64,000 bases of DNA from Candidatus Contendibacter sp. (GCA_029624765.1 JARSSO010000007.1:96492-160491), one strand, 5' to 3'; counted from the first letter of the stretch, positions 7,588 through 20,300 are shown. Translations and numbers: made by a program. The notes: generated from the letters alone by a model not told the origin.

Positions 7588-10500
7588 CTACCCGGCCTCT
7601 TGCAGCAGCCTTAGCAGATCATCCGCCGAAATCCGGCCACCCGTGCCGGTTCCCTCCAACAACTGCTCCGCCAAGTCCCGCTTCTGGTGGTGCAGGGCGA
7701 CGATCTTCTCCTCGATGGTGCCCTGGGCCACCAGCCGGTAGATGGTCACCGGCCGCTGCTGGCCGATGCGGTGTGCCCGGTCCGACGCCTGATCCTCCAC
7801 CGCCGGGTTCCACCACGGGTCCATGTGGATGACGAAATCGGCGGCGGTCAGATTCAACCCCAGACCACCCGCCTTCAGGCTGATCAGGAACACGTCGCCC
7901 CGACCGGCCTGAAAAGCGTCCACGCTTCGCTTGCGCTCGTTGGCCGGTGTGCTCCCGTCCAGATACTGATAGGTGACCTTCTTACGGTCCAGCAGCTCGC
8001 GAAGGATGGCCAGATGATCGACGAACTGGCTGAACACCAGCGCCTTGTGCCGGTTTTCCAGCAACTCGTCGAGAATCTCCTCGAACGCTCCCAGCTTGGC
8101 CCCTGGCAGGTCGGTCTCCGGCAGCGCCAGCTTCGGATGGCAACAGGCCCGGCGCAGCTTCATGATCTCGCCGAGAATCTGGAAAGATTTTTGGCCGTCG
8201 GCGTCGTCCACCTTGGCCAGCCGCTCCAGCGCCTTCTGGCGCAAGGCTTCGTACAGAGCCGCTTCCTCCGGCCCCAGTTCCACCCGCCGCAGAATCTCGG
8301 TGCGCGACGGCAGCGCCTCCAGCACCTCGGATTTCAGCCGGCGCAGGATGAAGGGTTGAATCAATTGCTTGAGCCGGTGGCGGGCCTCGGTATCCCGGTC
8401 CCGTTCGATGGGCGTGGCGAAACGCTGATTAAAACGGTCCAGGGAACCCAGCAGGCCCGGATTGATGAAGCGGAACAGGTTCCACAACTCGCCCAGATGA
8501 TTCTCGATCGGGGTGCCGGTGGTCATCATCCGAAAGTCGCCGCGCAGTTCCATGGCCGCCTGGGAGCGTTTGGTGGTCATGTTCTTGATGGCCTGCGCCT
8601 CGTCGAGCACGATGGTCCGCCATTCCCGGCTCGCCAGCCGTTCCACTTCCTGCTGCAACAGGCCATAGCTGCAAATCAGCAGGTCGAACGGTCCCAGCCG
8701 CGCCAGGGTCTGCTCGCGGTCGCCGCCGCCGAACAGGATCGGATTCAGGGTCGGCGTGAACCGGCGGATTTCATCCACCCAGTTCAGGCAGACCGAGGTC
8801 GGCGCGACTACCAGAGCCGGCCCCTCCTGCGCCCGGCTCAGGATCAGCGTCAGCGCCTGCACCGTCTTGCCCAGCCCCATGTCGTCGGCCAGACAGGCGC
8901 CCACGCCCCAGTGCGCCAGCCGCGCCAGCCACTCGAAACCTTGCGACTGGTAGTCCCGCAGTTCGGCTTGCAAGGTCGAGGGAATCGCCGGTTGCAAAGC
9001 CTCGGCCTCGCGCAACCGCTGGATTTGCGCCTTCCAGTCGGCGTCGGCGCGCACCGACCCCGCCTCGGCGGTCAGCGGTTCCAACATCTGGGCCGTCAGC
9101 GGGTGAAACCGCACACCCTTGGCGCTTAGCTCGCCAAAACCGCGCAGTTCCTCCAGCCGCCGGCGAAATTCGTCGGTCAGAGCCAGAAACTGACCATTGC
9201 CCAGCGGCAGGAACCGGCCGGGCGCCCGTTCGAGCAGTTCCAGCAACTGGCGCATGTTGAACACTTGCTCGTCCAGGCGCAGTTCGCCGTCCAGGTCGAA
9301 CCAGTCCCGGTGACGCTTGATGCTGAGGCGAAGCTGGTTGAGGGAAGCCGGCCGGCTGACCTTGAATTTCTCGCCCTCCGGCCATTCCAGCACCGCCTGA
9401 TCGCCCAGGGCTTGCAGTTCCAGCAGCGCCTCCAGACAGGTTTCCGGATCGGACAGAATCCATTCGCCGCCGATGGTGGGCTGGTTGGACAGGGTGGGCA
9501 CGGCGGTCAAGACCTGCGCCACCCGCCGGCGCTCCAGCTTCAGATCGCGCCGGGCTTGTACCCGTTTGCCGTCGATCTCGGCGATCACCCACTCGCCACC
9601 GGCGCCAGGCCGGTAGGAAGGACCGCCGGTGGCGAACGGCCGCACCCGCAACTCGATTTTCAAACCCTCGCCGAAAGGCAGCAGATGGACATGCGGCAGG
9701 GAATCGGCGGCAACTTCCTCAAGATTTTCCACGCCGCCGCCGATGCTCGATTGCACGGTCACCAGATTGGCCAGGGCCGCCACCGTTTCCAGCACGCGGG
9801 TCTTGGCCGCGCCGGGCACCAGCAGACCCTCGCCCAGGATCGTCATGACCTGCTTGTGCGCCTCGTTGAACACGATCACCCTGAGCCGAGTAGGCGTCTC
9901 CTTGACCACCTTCACCGGCTCGGTGGCGGTTGCCTTGGGCGACAGTTCCAGCCGCCACTGCGAACCTTGCGGGGTGATCAGCAGTTCCGGCTCGCCCTTG
10001 ACCAGGTCCACCCGCACGCCCGGCGTATCTTCCCAGAAGATCAGCGGGTGGCCCACCAGCAGCGGCAGCGCCCGGGCGGTGTCGATTTCGTAGCTGGTCT
10101 GGCCGTAGTAACCGCTGTAGTCCACGCGCACGGCGGAGCAGATTTCACGGTCCTGGGGGGTCAGAAAATCCAGTTTTTCCGGACGATGCAGCCGTTTCAG
10201 CGCCACCGCCCGGCCCTGGGTCCATTGGCCCCGGGCATCGCGCTTCTGCTCGCGCGGGCTGATCGCGCAACTCCCGCTCTTGTGCCAACTGATCCACCAC
10301 ACCAGCCGCGTCGCCGGCGCCGCCGTCGGCTCCACGCCGGTCTGGGTCAGTTCCAGCAGCGCGTTCAGGGCGTGTTCCCAGGGTTCCCTGAGCTGGAACA
10401 GCCGGGCGAGATGACGCCCGCCGTCCAGCTCCTCCTCTTTGGCGGGAAGGGCGGAGGGTTCAGGGGAGTTGTAGGTCGGGCCGACCAGGCGCCGCAGCAG

Positions 10501-11745
10501 TTCGCCCAGTTCCGTCGCGAACCAGCGATAGCCATTCTCCTGGGCGACATTCAGCAGGGGCTTCGCCAGGCCGCGCAAGGCTTGCCGGTCGGCGGCGTTC
10601 AGCCAGAACAGCGTTAGCAGTTGGAAGAAGCGGTCGAGCGCGGGCAGCGGGGCGTTCAGGTCCGGAGCCGCGATTTTCTGAAGCTGACCCTGCTGAACCT
10701 CCACCACCTGCCACAGATTTCGATAGAGACCGGGATAGGCATAGCGGGCGCCCTTGTCGAATACCGGCGCCATCGCTTCCAGCGCCTGGCGCAGACGGGC
10801 GGGGGTGTTGCTGGCCAGTAGCGCCAGAATGAAAAACACCCCGACCAGATGATCGAAGAAGATTTTGCGCTTGCCGGTCCGCTTGCGGAGCAGCTTCAGC
10901 GCGGCCTCGCAATGCTGGATGGCTTCCTCATCCTTGCCGTCCAGGAATGCCAGCCAGCCGCGCAGGGCTTCGCTGTAATCCGTCGGTTGCGGATCCAGGT
11001 ACTCGCGGGCTTTCTCCGGCTCGCCGCGCAGCAGCGCCTGTTCCGCCAGGTAATAGCGCAACGCGTCGGCGCAGCGGTTCCCGGCCAGCAGGCTTTCTCC
11101 CAGAGCGATGAGTTCGTCCGCCGGCTCGAAGCGCCGCGCCGCCGCCGCGAAGATGGCGGCCAGCGCTTCGCCCAGCAACTCGTCCGGCAGGGCGCGCAGG
11201 CTATCGGCGTCGAAGGGGTTGTTGAAGATCAACAGCCAGGGCGGGTATTGCGCCAGGTCGGCGGGGTAGCTCTTGACGCAAACTTCCAAAATGCGCTGCA
11301 TTCGCGCCATGTCGCCCCGGTAAAAGGCGATGCGCAACTCGCGCAACGCCTGCCGGTAGCCGCGAAAATACAGATAATCGCCCCAACCGGAGGTCTTGAT
11401 CGTTTCCTGGACCGCTTTGGCCATGCTCTCGAAGCGACCTTCCCGCACCGCCCGGCGCGTCAGGTCCTCGACGATCAGGCGATGGCAAAGCCACTGATTG
11501 TTGGCCTTGATCACCAGTTTTTTGTTGACCAGCCGGTCCAGCAGAGGCGCCAGGCCCGGTTGTGGAAAACCCTTGCTCTTGATTTGCGGCGCGTCGCAGC
11601 GGCGGGCGCAGTCGGCCAGGGCGGTTTTCCCCACTTCCTCGTAAATCACCGACAGCAGTTGCACTATTGCCTGTTCAAGCGGGGGCAGAGCGTCGTAGGC
11701 ATTGAGCAGGGACTGGCGCGTTTTTTGGTCGTCGGTGGCGGACAT
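7588..11745 (-). CDS. SNF2-family DEAD/DEAH ATPase, 1385 residues
   Basis: This large cytosolic Swi2/Snf2 ATPase is probably a dsDNA or RNA-polymerase-associated translocase. The N-terminal part of about 900 residues is helical and TPR-like in its first half, then beta-rich, as in bacterial SNF2 proteins with associated N-terminal domains. The motor begins near residue 920. Walker A is DDMGLGKT near 953, the DEAH-box variant DEAQ is near 1048, and TGTPIEN follows as motif III. The C-terminal helicase lobe includes SLKAGGLGLNL and a final DRAHRIGQ motif. No restriction, nuclease or methylase partner is adjacent, so there is no direct case for a defence role. It is divergent from the sigma-54 regulator at 11902. 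Confidence 0.9.
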   Translation of the reverse strand: MSATDDQKTRQSLLNAYDALPPLEQAIVQLLSVIYEEVGKTALADCARRCDAPQIKSKGFPQPGLAPLLDRLVNKKLVIKANNQWLCHRLIVEDLTRRAVREGRFESMAKAVQETIKTSGWGDYLYFRGYRQALRELRIAFYRGDMARMQRILEVCVKSYPADLAQYPPWLLIFNNPFDADSLRALPDELLGEALAAIFAAAARRFEPADELIALGESLLAGNRCADALRYYLAEQALLRGEPEKAREYLDPQPTDYSEALRGWLAFLDGKDEEAIQHCEAALKLLRKRTGKRKIFFDHLVGVFFILALLASNTPARLRQALEAMAPVFDKGARYAYPGLYRNLWQVVEVQQGQLQKIAAPDLNAPLPALDRFFQLLTLFWLNAADRQALRGLAKPLLNVAQENGYRWFATELGELLRRLVGPTYNSPEPSALPAKEEELDGGRHLARLFQLREPWEHALNALLELTQTGVEPTAAPATRLVWWISWHKSGSCAISPREQKRDARGQWTQGRAVALKRLHRPEKLDFLTPQDREICSAVRVDYSGYYGQTSYEIDTARALPLLVGHPLIFWEDTPGVRVDLVKGEPELLITPQGSQWRLELSPKATATEPVKVVKETPTRLRVIVFNEAHKQVMTILGEGLLVPGAAKTRVLETVAALANLVTVQSSIGGGVENLEEVAADSLPHVHLLPFGEGLKIELRVRPFATGGPSYRPGAGGEWVIAEIDGKRVQARRDLKLERRRVAQVLTAVPTLSNQPTIGGEWILSDPETCLEALLELQALGDQAVLEWPEGEKFKVSRPASLNQLRLSIKRHRDWFDLDGELRLDEQVFNMRQLLELLERAPGRFLPLGNGQFLALTDEFRRRLEELRGFGELSAKGVRFHPLTAQMLEPLTAEAGSVRADADWKAQIQRLREAEALQPAIPSTLQAELRDYQSQGFEWLARLAHWGVGACLADDMGLGKTVQALTLILSRAQEGPALVVAPTSVCLNWVDEIRRFTPTLNPILFGGGDREQTLARLGPFDLLICSYGLLQQEVERLASREWRTIVLDEAQAIKNMTTKRSQAAMELRGDFRMMTTGTPIENHLGELWNLFRFINPGLLGSLDRFNQRFATPIERDRDTEARHRLKQLIQPFILRRLKSEVLEALPSRTEILRRVELGPEEAALYEALRQKALERLAKVDDADGQKSFQILGEIMKLRRACCHPKLALPETDLPGAKLGAFEEILDELLENRHKALVFSQFVDHLAILRELLDRKKVTYQYLDGSTPANERKRSVDAFQAGRGDVFLISLKAGGLGLNLTAADFVIHMDPWWNPAVEDQASDRAHRIGQQRPVTIYRLVAQGTIEEKIVALHHQKRDLAEQLLEGTGTGGRISADDLLRLLQEAG

Positions 11746-11901
11746 GGCGGATGCAGTGGTGTCGAAATCGCGGTGCCAAGCCGGGAGGTGAAAGTTCGCC
11801 TCCGCCCTGTCGGAGCCAGGAGGAGCCGGGCGAGTACGCGAGGAAAGTTGGGAAAGCTACACTGTATAGCAAAATCGTGGAAAGTTTGGTGCGACAAACT
11901 C

Positions 11902-13698
<1,797 letters not shown>

Positions 13699-13785
13699 AT
13701 GCGGCGCTTTGAATGATCCGCTTCGCGTTGCGCGACAAGCGGTCGGAAAAGCTGCTCCAAAAGCAAGACCGATCAAACCGGCAGC

Positions 13786-13832
13786 TAAAAAAACCGGGCC
13801 GGAGCGCGTGGTCACGCTGCGAACGGCCCGGT
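13786..13832 (-). terminator. Rho-independent terminator, minus strand
   Basis: Read on the minus strand, ACCGGGCCG and CGGCCCGGT form a GC-rich stem with a nested GCGTG-ACC-ACGC hairpin in the loop, followed immediately by seven T. It lies about 140 bp downstream of the stop of the OmpA-like gene (13974) and fits termination of that transcript. Confidence 0.75.
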
Positions 13833-13973
13833 AAAAGGAGGCTACGCATGGCGTAGCCCGATCAGTTGCCCAGTCGACGGTCGGGAGTGGCGTGGTGCGC
13901 TTGTCCTGCCTGAAACCGACCATGCTGGAGGTACGATGGTTCAAAAAAGCAAGTGATTACAACGCCATAGCTA

Positions 13974-15044
13974 CTATGGCAACGCCATGGCCATTATGGC
14001 CTCATGTTTTTTGATTTCTATCTCAACTCTCCTTTCCCTCGCAACGGCTCCTTTCTGGGTCGAGCCTTTATCTCCTTGGGGCAATCGAACGAATTTGACG
14101 TTTTTGCTCTTGAATAAATCGGTTTTGAGCGCTTCCTCCACTGAGGTAATTCGATCCTTGCTCAGATTCTTGTTATTCGCTTCCTTTCCGGTCGTGCTCG
14201 CGTAGCCTGAGAGCCAAACTTGACACTTGCCGCTCTTGATCGCGTTATACAGCTTGGAAGACTGACGAAATAGTGGATCGTGCCACTTATCTTCCAACCG
14301 CCTCAGTTCATCGGGGCTTAGGTCTTTCTGGTTCTCGCTTTCAAAATACACGTTATGAGTCAGCAAATCCTCGGGAACTTCCAAGGGTCTGGGAGCGGCC
14401 ACGACGTTAGGTCGACCTATTACCGAGAGGTAAACGAGAAGCTCGTAATTGATGGATCGAGCTTCTGGGGAACTGCCTCCCACATCCGTGGAAACCGAGA
14501 CTGGTCCAGTTCCTAAACCAAACGTTACGCCACCTCCGCCAGACTGGGATATCGCCACATTAGTATCAATAGCTATGAACGAGCCTTTGAATCCTTGAGG
14601 GTTTTCACTTGCGACATGGGAAACCACAAGTGCAAGATCTCCTTTACTTTCTATTACGCCATTGCCAGGGTTGCTTTTTAACTTGGAAATATTCAACCCT
14701 TCTTGTGGATATTGGATGGTCCATTCTTGGAACGAACGTAGACGTCCAGATCCTTCACCGAAAAGAGCTTTAGCGGTAGAAAGATCCTTAGGATTATCCG
14801 GAACAGCTAGATGCTTTAGATTGTATATAGTTTCAATTTCTATTCTTATTCTGTCAGTTTTCCCCCAATTAACACCGATTTCCAGGGGAAGAAATTTATT
14901 CGTCTTTGGGTCAAAACCAATAAAATATTTTCGAGGAATTCCTCCGCCATCATCAAATATATGCACCTGAGGGTTAATGTCGATATAGCTGTTAAGCTCG
15001 GAAGCTTGATATCTCATAGCTTTAAACGGATTAACGATGCGCAT
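13974..15044 (-). CDS. OmpA-like C-terminal domain protein without signal peptide
   Basis: This 356-residue product is of unknown family over its first 230 residues, with a glycine-rich stretch QSGGGGVTFGLGTG near 190. The last 120 residues match the OmpA/MotB peptidoglycan-binding pattern: VWLSGYAS..G....N..LS..R, then a final RRVEIEIKK. There is no signal peptide or membrane helix, which is unusual for this domain. The start is firm: GGAGG precedes ATG at 15044. Base composition is clearly more AT-rich than the neighbours. Its promoter region has the same sigma-54/dyad architecture as hcp at 20826, so it is probably co-expressed with Hcp and may be type VI-associated cargo; that role is inferred. 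Confidence 0.7.
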   Translation of the reverse strand: MRIVNPFKAMRYQASELNSYIDINPQVHIFDDGGGIPRKYFIGFDPKTNKFLPLEIGVNWGKTDRIRIEIETIYNLKHLAVPDNPKDLSTAKALFGEGSGRLRSFQEWTIQYPQEGLNISKLKSNPGNGVIESKGDLALVVSHVASENPQGFKGSFIAIDTNVAISQSGGGGVTFGLGTGPVSVSTDVGGSSPEARSINYELLVYLSVIGRPNVVAAPRPLEVPEDLLTHNVYFESENQKDLSPDELRRLEDKWHDPLFRQSSKLYNAIKSGKCQVWLSGYASTTGKEANNKNLSKDRITSVEEALKTDLFKSKNVKFVRLPQGDKGSTQKGAVARERRVEIEIKKHEAIMAMALP

Positions 15045-15096
15045 GGTAATTTCCTCCGATTCAGTTGATTGGTGATTCGATCATACTGCTAGCATA

Positions 15097-15112
15097 AGCA
15101 AGTCCTTTGCCA
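15097..15112 (-). promoter_or_regulatory. Sigma-54 (-24/-12) promoter of the OmpA-like gene
   Basis: On the minus strand the site reads TGGCAAAGGACTTGCT, with GG-N10-GC spacing and a full match to the TGGCA...TTGCW consensus. Transcription would start about 40 nt before the ATG at 15044. The paired activator sites lie about 100 bp upstream. Confidence 0.85.
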
Positions 15113-15146
15113 AATTTGGCAAAATCACCGAGTTAAATTGCAGGTA

Positions 15147-15161
15147 ACTGTTTTGTATTGA
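15147..15161 (-). promoter_or_regulatory. Conserved 15-bp promoter block, copy 1
   Basis: TCAATACAAAACAGT (minus strand) is identical to the block at 20644-20658. In both promoters exactly 34 bp separate it from the sigma-54 site. The position between enhancer and promoter suggests a bending-protein or second-regulator site. It does not match the IHF consensus well. Confidence 0.6.
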
Positions 15162-15211
15162 TTTATTTGATTCTGAAGCAAATGAGCGATATGAAAGACG
15201 AGGCTGGAATT

Positions 15212-15244
15212 CCCAACATATTGGGAAAAACCCAATTTGTTGGG
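15212..15244. promoter_or_regulatory. Paired CCCAA-N4-TTGGG dyads (putative activator sites), copy 1
   Basis: CCCAACATATTGGG (15212-15225) and CCCAATTTGTTGGG (15231-15244) are two 14-bp dyads separated by 5 bp (19 bp centre to centre), so the same helix face is not exactly repeated. The near-identical pair lies upstream of hcp. Placement 100-130 bp upstream of a sigma-54 promoter is typical of enhancer-binding-protein sites. Confidence 0.75.
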
Positions 15245-15341
15245 AGTCTCTTGGAAAGATTGAAAAGGGGATTTGCGTATCTGAAGGACGGTGGTCGAGC
15301 CACTCAAACCGGCGTTCGATTCGAGTGTTGCGGATCACCGG

Positions 15342-17309
15342 TCAAGGCCGAATTCGAGGATCGCTCAACAGCCGCACGATTTGGTTGACCTGGAAAGATC
15401 GGGCTAGAACGCGGAGTTCCTCCAGGAACGGCCGGTAATCGGCGTCGCACCGCTCCAGCTCGTCGGCCTGAGCCAGCAGGTTCTTGAGGTCGCCGCGCTG
15501 GGCCAATTCTCGCAGCGCGGCGATTTTCGAGGCGGGCGGCAAAAAGCATTGATCCAGGGCCGGAACGGACGCCGCGTGGCCCGCCGCCGTCTGAGCCGCT
15601 CGTCGCGCCACGAACGCTTCCACGTCCGGCGCTTCGAGCTTGGAAAGATCGAGCAGATCGTTGATCAGCGACGATAAACGCTGACCCGACTCGCGGACGG
15701 TTTCGAGACCCGCGCGCTGTTTGGCGGTCAGGCCGGGGCCGCGCAACAGGATTTGCGCGTAGCCCAGAATGCTGTTGAGCGGGGTGCGCAACTCGTGGCT
15801 CATGTTGGCCAAAAACGCGCTCTTGGCCCGGTTGGCAAGCTCCAGTTCCGCTTTGGCGGCGTGCAGCGCGTCCTGGGCGCGCTGGCGCACTTCCATTTCC
15901 AGCCGCAGTTCCCGGTTGGCGGTTTGCAACTGTTCGGTCCGTTCCTCGACCCGGCGTTCGAGATCGGCGTTAAGAGTCTCGATGGTGTGCAAGTAGGCGC
16001 GGTTGTCCCGAAAGGTAGTCGTGACCACCTCGAACCAGGGTCGCCACGGCGCGGGAACGGCGGGCGGCGCGGGCGGCGGCCGGCCGGCCGCTTCGTCGCG
16101 CAGGTAGTCGACCAGCGCCAGGGCCGGCTTGATGAAGCGCCGACGCAGCAGGGCATGGATGGCCACCAGCGTCAGAGCCAGGCCGGCCAGCACGATCAGG
16201 GCCGGATAAAGGCGCGGCAACAGGCGGGCGGTGATCGTGGAGGACGGGATGGCGTGCAAGAGATACCAGGGCGCCGACTTGATGCGCTGAGCGTGGACGT
16301 ACTGGTCGCCGATGCGCCGAAATTCGCCGGAGGCTTGCAACAACTGGTCGATCGGCACGGATCGCAGCGATGCGGGCAGGACATCCGCCAAGGTTCTGAC
16401 CCGCTGGTCGGCGGCGGTGTAAGGGTGCTCGGGATCGGCCAGCACCTGGCCGGCTTCGTTGACGATCCAGACCGACCCCCAGCGTTCGGTGAAGGCTTGC
16501 AACAACTCGGTAAGAAAACCGAGCAACACGTCGGCGCCCACCATGCCCACGTAGCGGCCTTCCCGATGCACCGGGGCGGCATGCGAGACTATCAAGCCGG
16601 CGCCGGCGGTATCCAGATAGGCTTCCGTCCAGTAGCTGTGTCCGTCCGGATTGCGTTCCGGGGTCGCCAACCGATAAACGTCGAACGAAAACCAATACTT
16701 GAGTACGTCCTCCATCGTGGCCGCGTTCGCGGACTTGACGTTCACGGCATTGTCTTGCCAGGGAAAGGCCACGACGAAGTCTTCCTTCCCGGAAAAGTAA
16801 TAGCTCCAGCGAAAAAAAGGAGTGGCCGCGTGGGCCGAGCGCTGGAGCGGGAACAAGGAAAACGCCATGTCCAGCTCGACCCGGCGCTCGTCGGCTCCCT
16901 GCAAAAGTTCGACCTGGCCCATGATGGTGCCGGTCAAGTCCTTGAAAGGAGTCTGTTGCGCTGGATTGAGGCTGAGGCTCGCGATGACGCCGCCCTCCAC
17001 GTCGATCTGGCTCGGCACCAGCCAGGCACGCCACTCACTGGGATGGCGCTCGGTGGCGGTGGTCAGATAATCCTCGGCCTGACGCCGCATGGCGCCGACG
17101 TGCAGGTTGGCGATTCTGACGAAGGCGTTCAACATCACGCGCTGTTCGGTGACGATATTGTGCAATCGGCCCAGTTCGGTTTCCCGCTGCTTGAAGAATT
17201 GTTGCGCGGCCAGCGCGGCGATGATGAGAGTCAACGGCACGGCGCTCCAGGCGATCAACCGGTTGTAATGCCGCGCCAAGCGCTGTTGTTGCGCCGTGGG
17301 TTGGTTCAT
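15342..17309 (-). CDS. Membrane sensor histidine-kinase-like protein lacking the ATPase domain
   Basis: This protein has about 655 residues. A membrane helix lies at about 17-40. A periplasmic double-Cache-like sensor and a second helix near 370-390 follow, then a coiled coil. The HisKA dimerisation domain has [10 protein letters not shown] near residue 503. The normal HATPase_c N, G1 and G2 boxes are absent. Instead the HisKA helices end at LDLSKLEA and run within about 45 residues into a C-terminal domain shared with the upstream kinase. It probably cannot autophosphorylate; it may dimerise with, or be phosphorylated by, a partner. ATG 17309 overlaps the upstream kinase stop as ATGA, so I prefer it over the 17336 start. 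Confidence 0.82.
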   Translation of the reverse strand: MNQPTAQQQRLARHYNRLIAWSAVPLTLIIAALAAQQFFKQRETELGRLHNIVTEQRVMLNAFVRIANLHVGAMRRQAEDYLTTATERHPSEWRAWLVPSQIDVEGGVIASLSLNPAQQTPFKDLTGTIMGQVELLQGADERRVELDMAFSLFPLQRSAHAATPFFRWSYYFSGKEDFVVAFPWQDNAVNVKSANAATMEDVLKYWFSFDVYRLATPERNPDGHSYWTEAYLDTAGAGLIVSHAAPVHREGRYVGMVGADVLLGFLTELLQAFTERWGSVWIVNEAGQVLADPEHPYTAADQRVRTLADVLPASLRSVPIDQLLQASGEFRRIGDQYVHAQRIKSAPWYLLHAIPSSTITARLLPRLYPALIVLAGLALTLVAIHALLRRRFIKPALALVDYLRDEAAGRPPPAPPAVPAPWRPWFEVVTTTFRDNRAYLHTIETLNADLERRVEERTEQLQTANRELRLEMEVRQRAQDALHAAKAELELANRAKSAFLANMSHELRTPLNSILGYAQILLRGPGLTAKQRAGLETVRESGQRLSSLINDLLDLSKLEAPDVEAFVARRAAQTAAGHAASVPALDQCFLPPASKIAALRELAQRGDLKNLLAQADELERCDADYRPFLEELRVLARSFQVNQIVRLLSDPRIRP

Positions 17310-20300
17310 GACGATGAACCCGCGCCGGCCAGCCATTCATTGATCTTTTTGATCTGGAAGCGCTCGGCCAGACCGCGCAGCCGGGCCGCGAAAGGCGCGT
17401 AACGCGCGTTGGCGCGCTCCAGCCGCTCGACCCGCGCCAAAAGGTTGCGGAGGTCGCCGCGCTGGGCCAGCTCCCGCAGGATCGCCAGCTCAGCATCGGG
17501 CGGAGCGACAATTTCCCCGTCCGGCGCCTGGTCGGATGCCGGCGAACCGGGGTCGCTGGCGTAGACCAGATCCAAGCCCAACCGGACGCGCAGCAACTCC
17601 AGCAACTCCTCCTGCCGGAACGGCTTGGACAGGAAATCGTCGGCGCCGGCGGCCAGGTATTGCTCGCGATGGTGGCCGTAGGCGCTGGCCGATACGGCGA
17701 TCACGATCACGTCGCGCAACGCCTCGGACTGGCGCAGCCGGCGGGTGGCCTCCAGACCGTCCAGCACCGGCATCCGCATGTCCATCAGCACGACATGCGG
17801 CTGGAATCGCGCCGCCGCGTCCAGCGCCTCCCGGCCGTCGCCGGCTTCGGCAATTTCGAAGCCGAGCGGGACCAGCATGTCCACCAACACGGCGCGATTC
17901 TCGCGCTTGTCGTCGGCGATCAGCACCCGGCGGCGTGGCCCGCGATAGCCGATGACCGGCGCGGTCGGCACGCTCAACACCCGTTCCGGGGCATCGACCG
18001 CCGGCAAGGACAGCGCGAACCAGAACCGGCTGCCCTGACCGAAGGTGCTTTCGACGCTCAACGCGCCGCCGAGCAACTCCACCAGCCGGCGGCTGATGAC
18101 CAACCCCAGGCCGGCGCCCTCCGTGGCTTGATCGGGGTCGTCCATCCGCCGGAACGGTTGAAACAATTGGTCCAGATCCTCCGCCCGGATGCCGCGGCCG
18201 GTATCCGCCACGGTGAAGCGGATCCGCTCGCCGTCCCGGTCGATGGCGAACGCGATCTCGCCCGCGTCGGTGAATTTGATGGCGTTGCCGATCAGGTTGA
18301 ACAGGATTTGCCGCAGCTTGCGTTCGTCGCCTTGGACCTGGACCGGCAGGTGGGGATCGGCGTCCATGCGGAAGCGCAGGTTCTTCTGCTTGGCCCGAAC
18401 CGCGAAGGCGCTGGCAATGCCTTGCAGAAACTCTCGCAGATCGAAGGGCTGGATGCGTATCTCCAGTTTGTCCGATTCGATCTTGGCCAGATCCAGAATG
18501 TCGTTGATCAGGCCCAGCAAATGGTCGCCGGACTGCTGGATGATGGTAATTCCGTCGCGCGCCTTGTCCGCCAGCGCGGCGTCGCGCAACAGGATCTGGG
18601 CGTAACCGAGGATGGCGTTCAAGGGCGTGCGCAGCTCATGGCTGATGTCGGCCAGAAACCGGCTCTTGGCGCGATTGGCTTTGTCGGCTTCTTCCTTGGC
18701 CTCGCGCAGCGCCTGTTCGGCGCGCTTGCGCTCGCTGATGTCCTTCATGGCGCCAAGCATTCGGCGAGGCTGGCCCGCCGGGTCGGTCAAAAAGACGCCT
18801 TCATCCTCCAGGTACACGTAGCTGCCGTCCGCGCGCCGGAACCAGTACTCGGTCCGGTACTTGCCCGATTCCGCCCGCGCTTGCCGCAAGGTCCGCAAGG
18901 CGCGCGCGCGATCCTCCGGATGAATCCGCTCCTCCCAACCCTGAATGCCGCCCAAGGCGAACTCTTCGGGGGTGTAGCCGGTCACCTGGGCGATGGGACC
19001 GGCCCAGTCGATCCGACCGCTGGCGAGATCGTAGTCGTACATCAGATGGCCGGTTTGTTCCACCACGACCCGATAACGGGTTTCGCTGGCCTGCAACGCT
19101 TCGTAGATTTGGATGCGACCGGAGCTTTCCTGTTGCAGTTCCCAGTCCCGCCGACGGATTTCCTCGGCGACCGACCGCGCGGTGGCGGCGAAGGCGGCGG
19201 CCAACTGACCGATTTCGTCCCGACGCTGGGTGTCCAGCGGGGTCAGCGTTTGCCGTTCCCCCATCCGTTGAACGGCCAGCAGCAGGTGGCGGAGCGGCGC
19301 GGCGATCCGCCGTTCCAGCAGCATCGCCAACACGCCCAGCACCAGGGTGAGCGAGGCGAGGCCGGTCCACAGCACCCATTGCGCGGCCTGGAACGCTTCC
19401 GTCCGGATTGCGTCGCCCGGCAGGGTCGAAGCGAAATACCAACCCGGGCCTTGCAGCCGACTGATGGCGTAGTACTGGTCGGTATCGGCGTCGTAGCCGT
19501 AACGCGGCAGCGTCGACGCTTGGATGGCCAGCGCCCACAACGCGCGCAAACGAGGATCACCGGTCTGGTTGACGAAGAAGACCCCTTCGTGCTCGACCAG
19601 CTTGGCCTTGTAGGTTCGGTCGACGATCAGCCGGCCGTCGCTGCGAAAAACGGTATGGACCGCGTCCGGAATGTCGGCATGCAGGATGCTGGCCTCCAGG
19701 TCGTCGAGCAGGGTGTCGTTGGCCACGGTGGCCATGTGGATGCCGTCGAGATCGATGGGCGTCACCGCCGGGACCAGCAATTGACGGTAGGCGGGTTCGT
19801 ATTCCGGGCCGGCCCAGACCGTTTCCCGCTCCGGATTGCGGGCGGGCGTGGCGACGAGGAAGGACTCCCGCTCGCTCAGCGCCCAGTCCGCCGGGGTGTC
19901 GGCGGCCCATTGCACGTGATTGGAGCGGGTTGGATCATCGTAGCCCATGTTGGCGGACTTGGTGGGATGCAGGAAATACAGGTTGACGAACCGGGTGGTG
20001 GTCAGCTTGGCGAACTGCTCGGAAAGGTCGAAGAACAGCATCCACCGTCGTTTGAATTCTCGGTCGGGTTGAACGTCCTTGCCAATCCAGCCGGTGGAAT
20101 AGCGGACGATGTCGGCGTATTCCGGGCGGTTGCGGATGGCGCCGTCGGGATAACGCATCATCAATTGATCGAAGCGCCGTTCGAAGTCCGGGGAGGGTTC
20201 CCGGTAGCGTCGCAGGAACTCTTGTTTGATGACCTGATGAAATTGCCGTGCCAACGCGAAATGCGCTTCGTGAAACCTGGCGCGCTGGACGGCGTATTCG

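Noticed and set aside
7588..11745. SNF2 protein as part of a phage-defence system
   Set aside because: No methylase, nuclease or other known partner is adjacent, and bacterial SNF2 proteins have housekeeping roles.
10849..11901. N-terminal extension of the sigma-54 regulator frame
   Set aside because: It overlaps the divergent SNF2 gene and carries no domain; the receiver domain starts just after ATG 11902.
13699..13973. Possible small gene after the sigma-54 regulator
   Set aside because: Only low-complexity frames are open and the segment contains the minus-strand terminator; it is better read as non-coding.
15147..15161. The conserved 15-mer as an IHF site
   Set aside because: It begins like WATCAA but lacks the TTR at the right distance, so I list it only as a conserved block.
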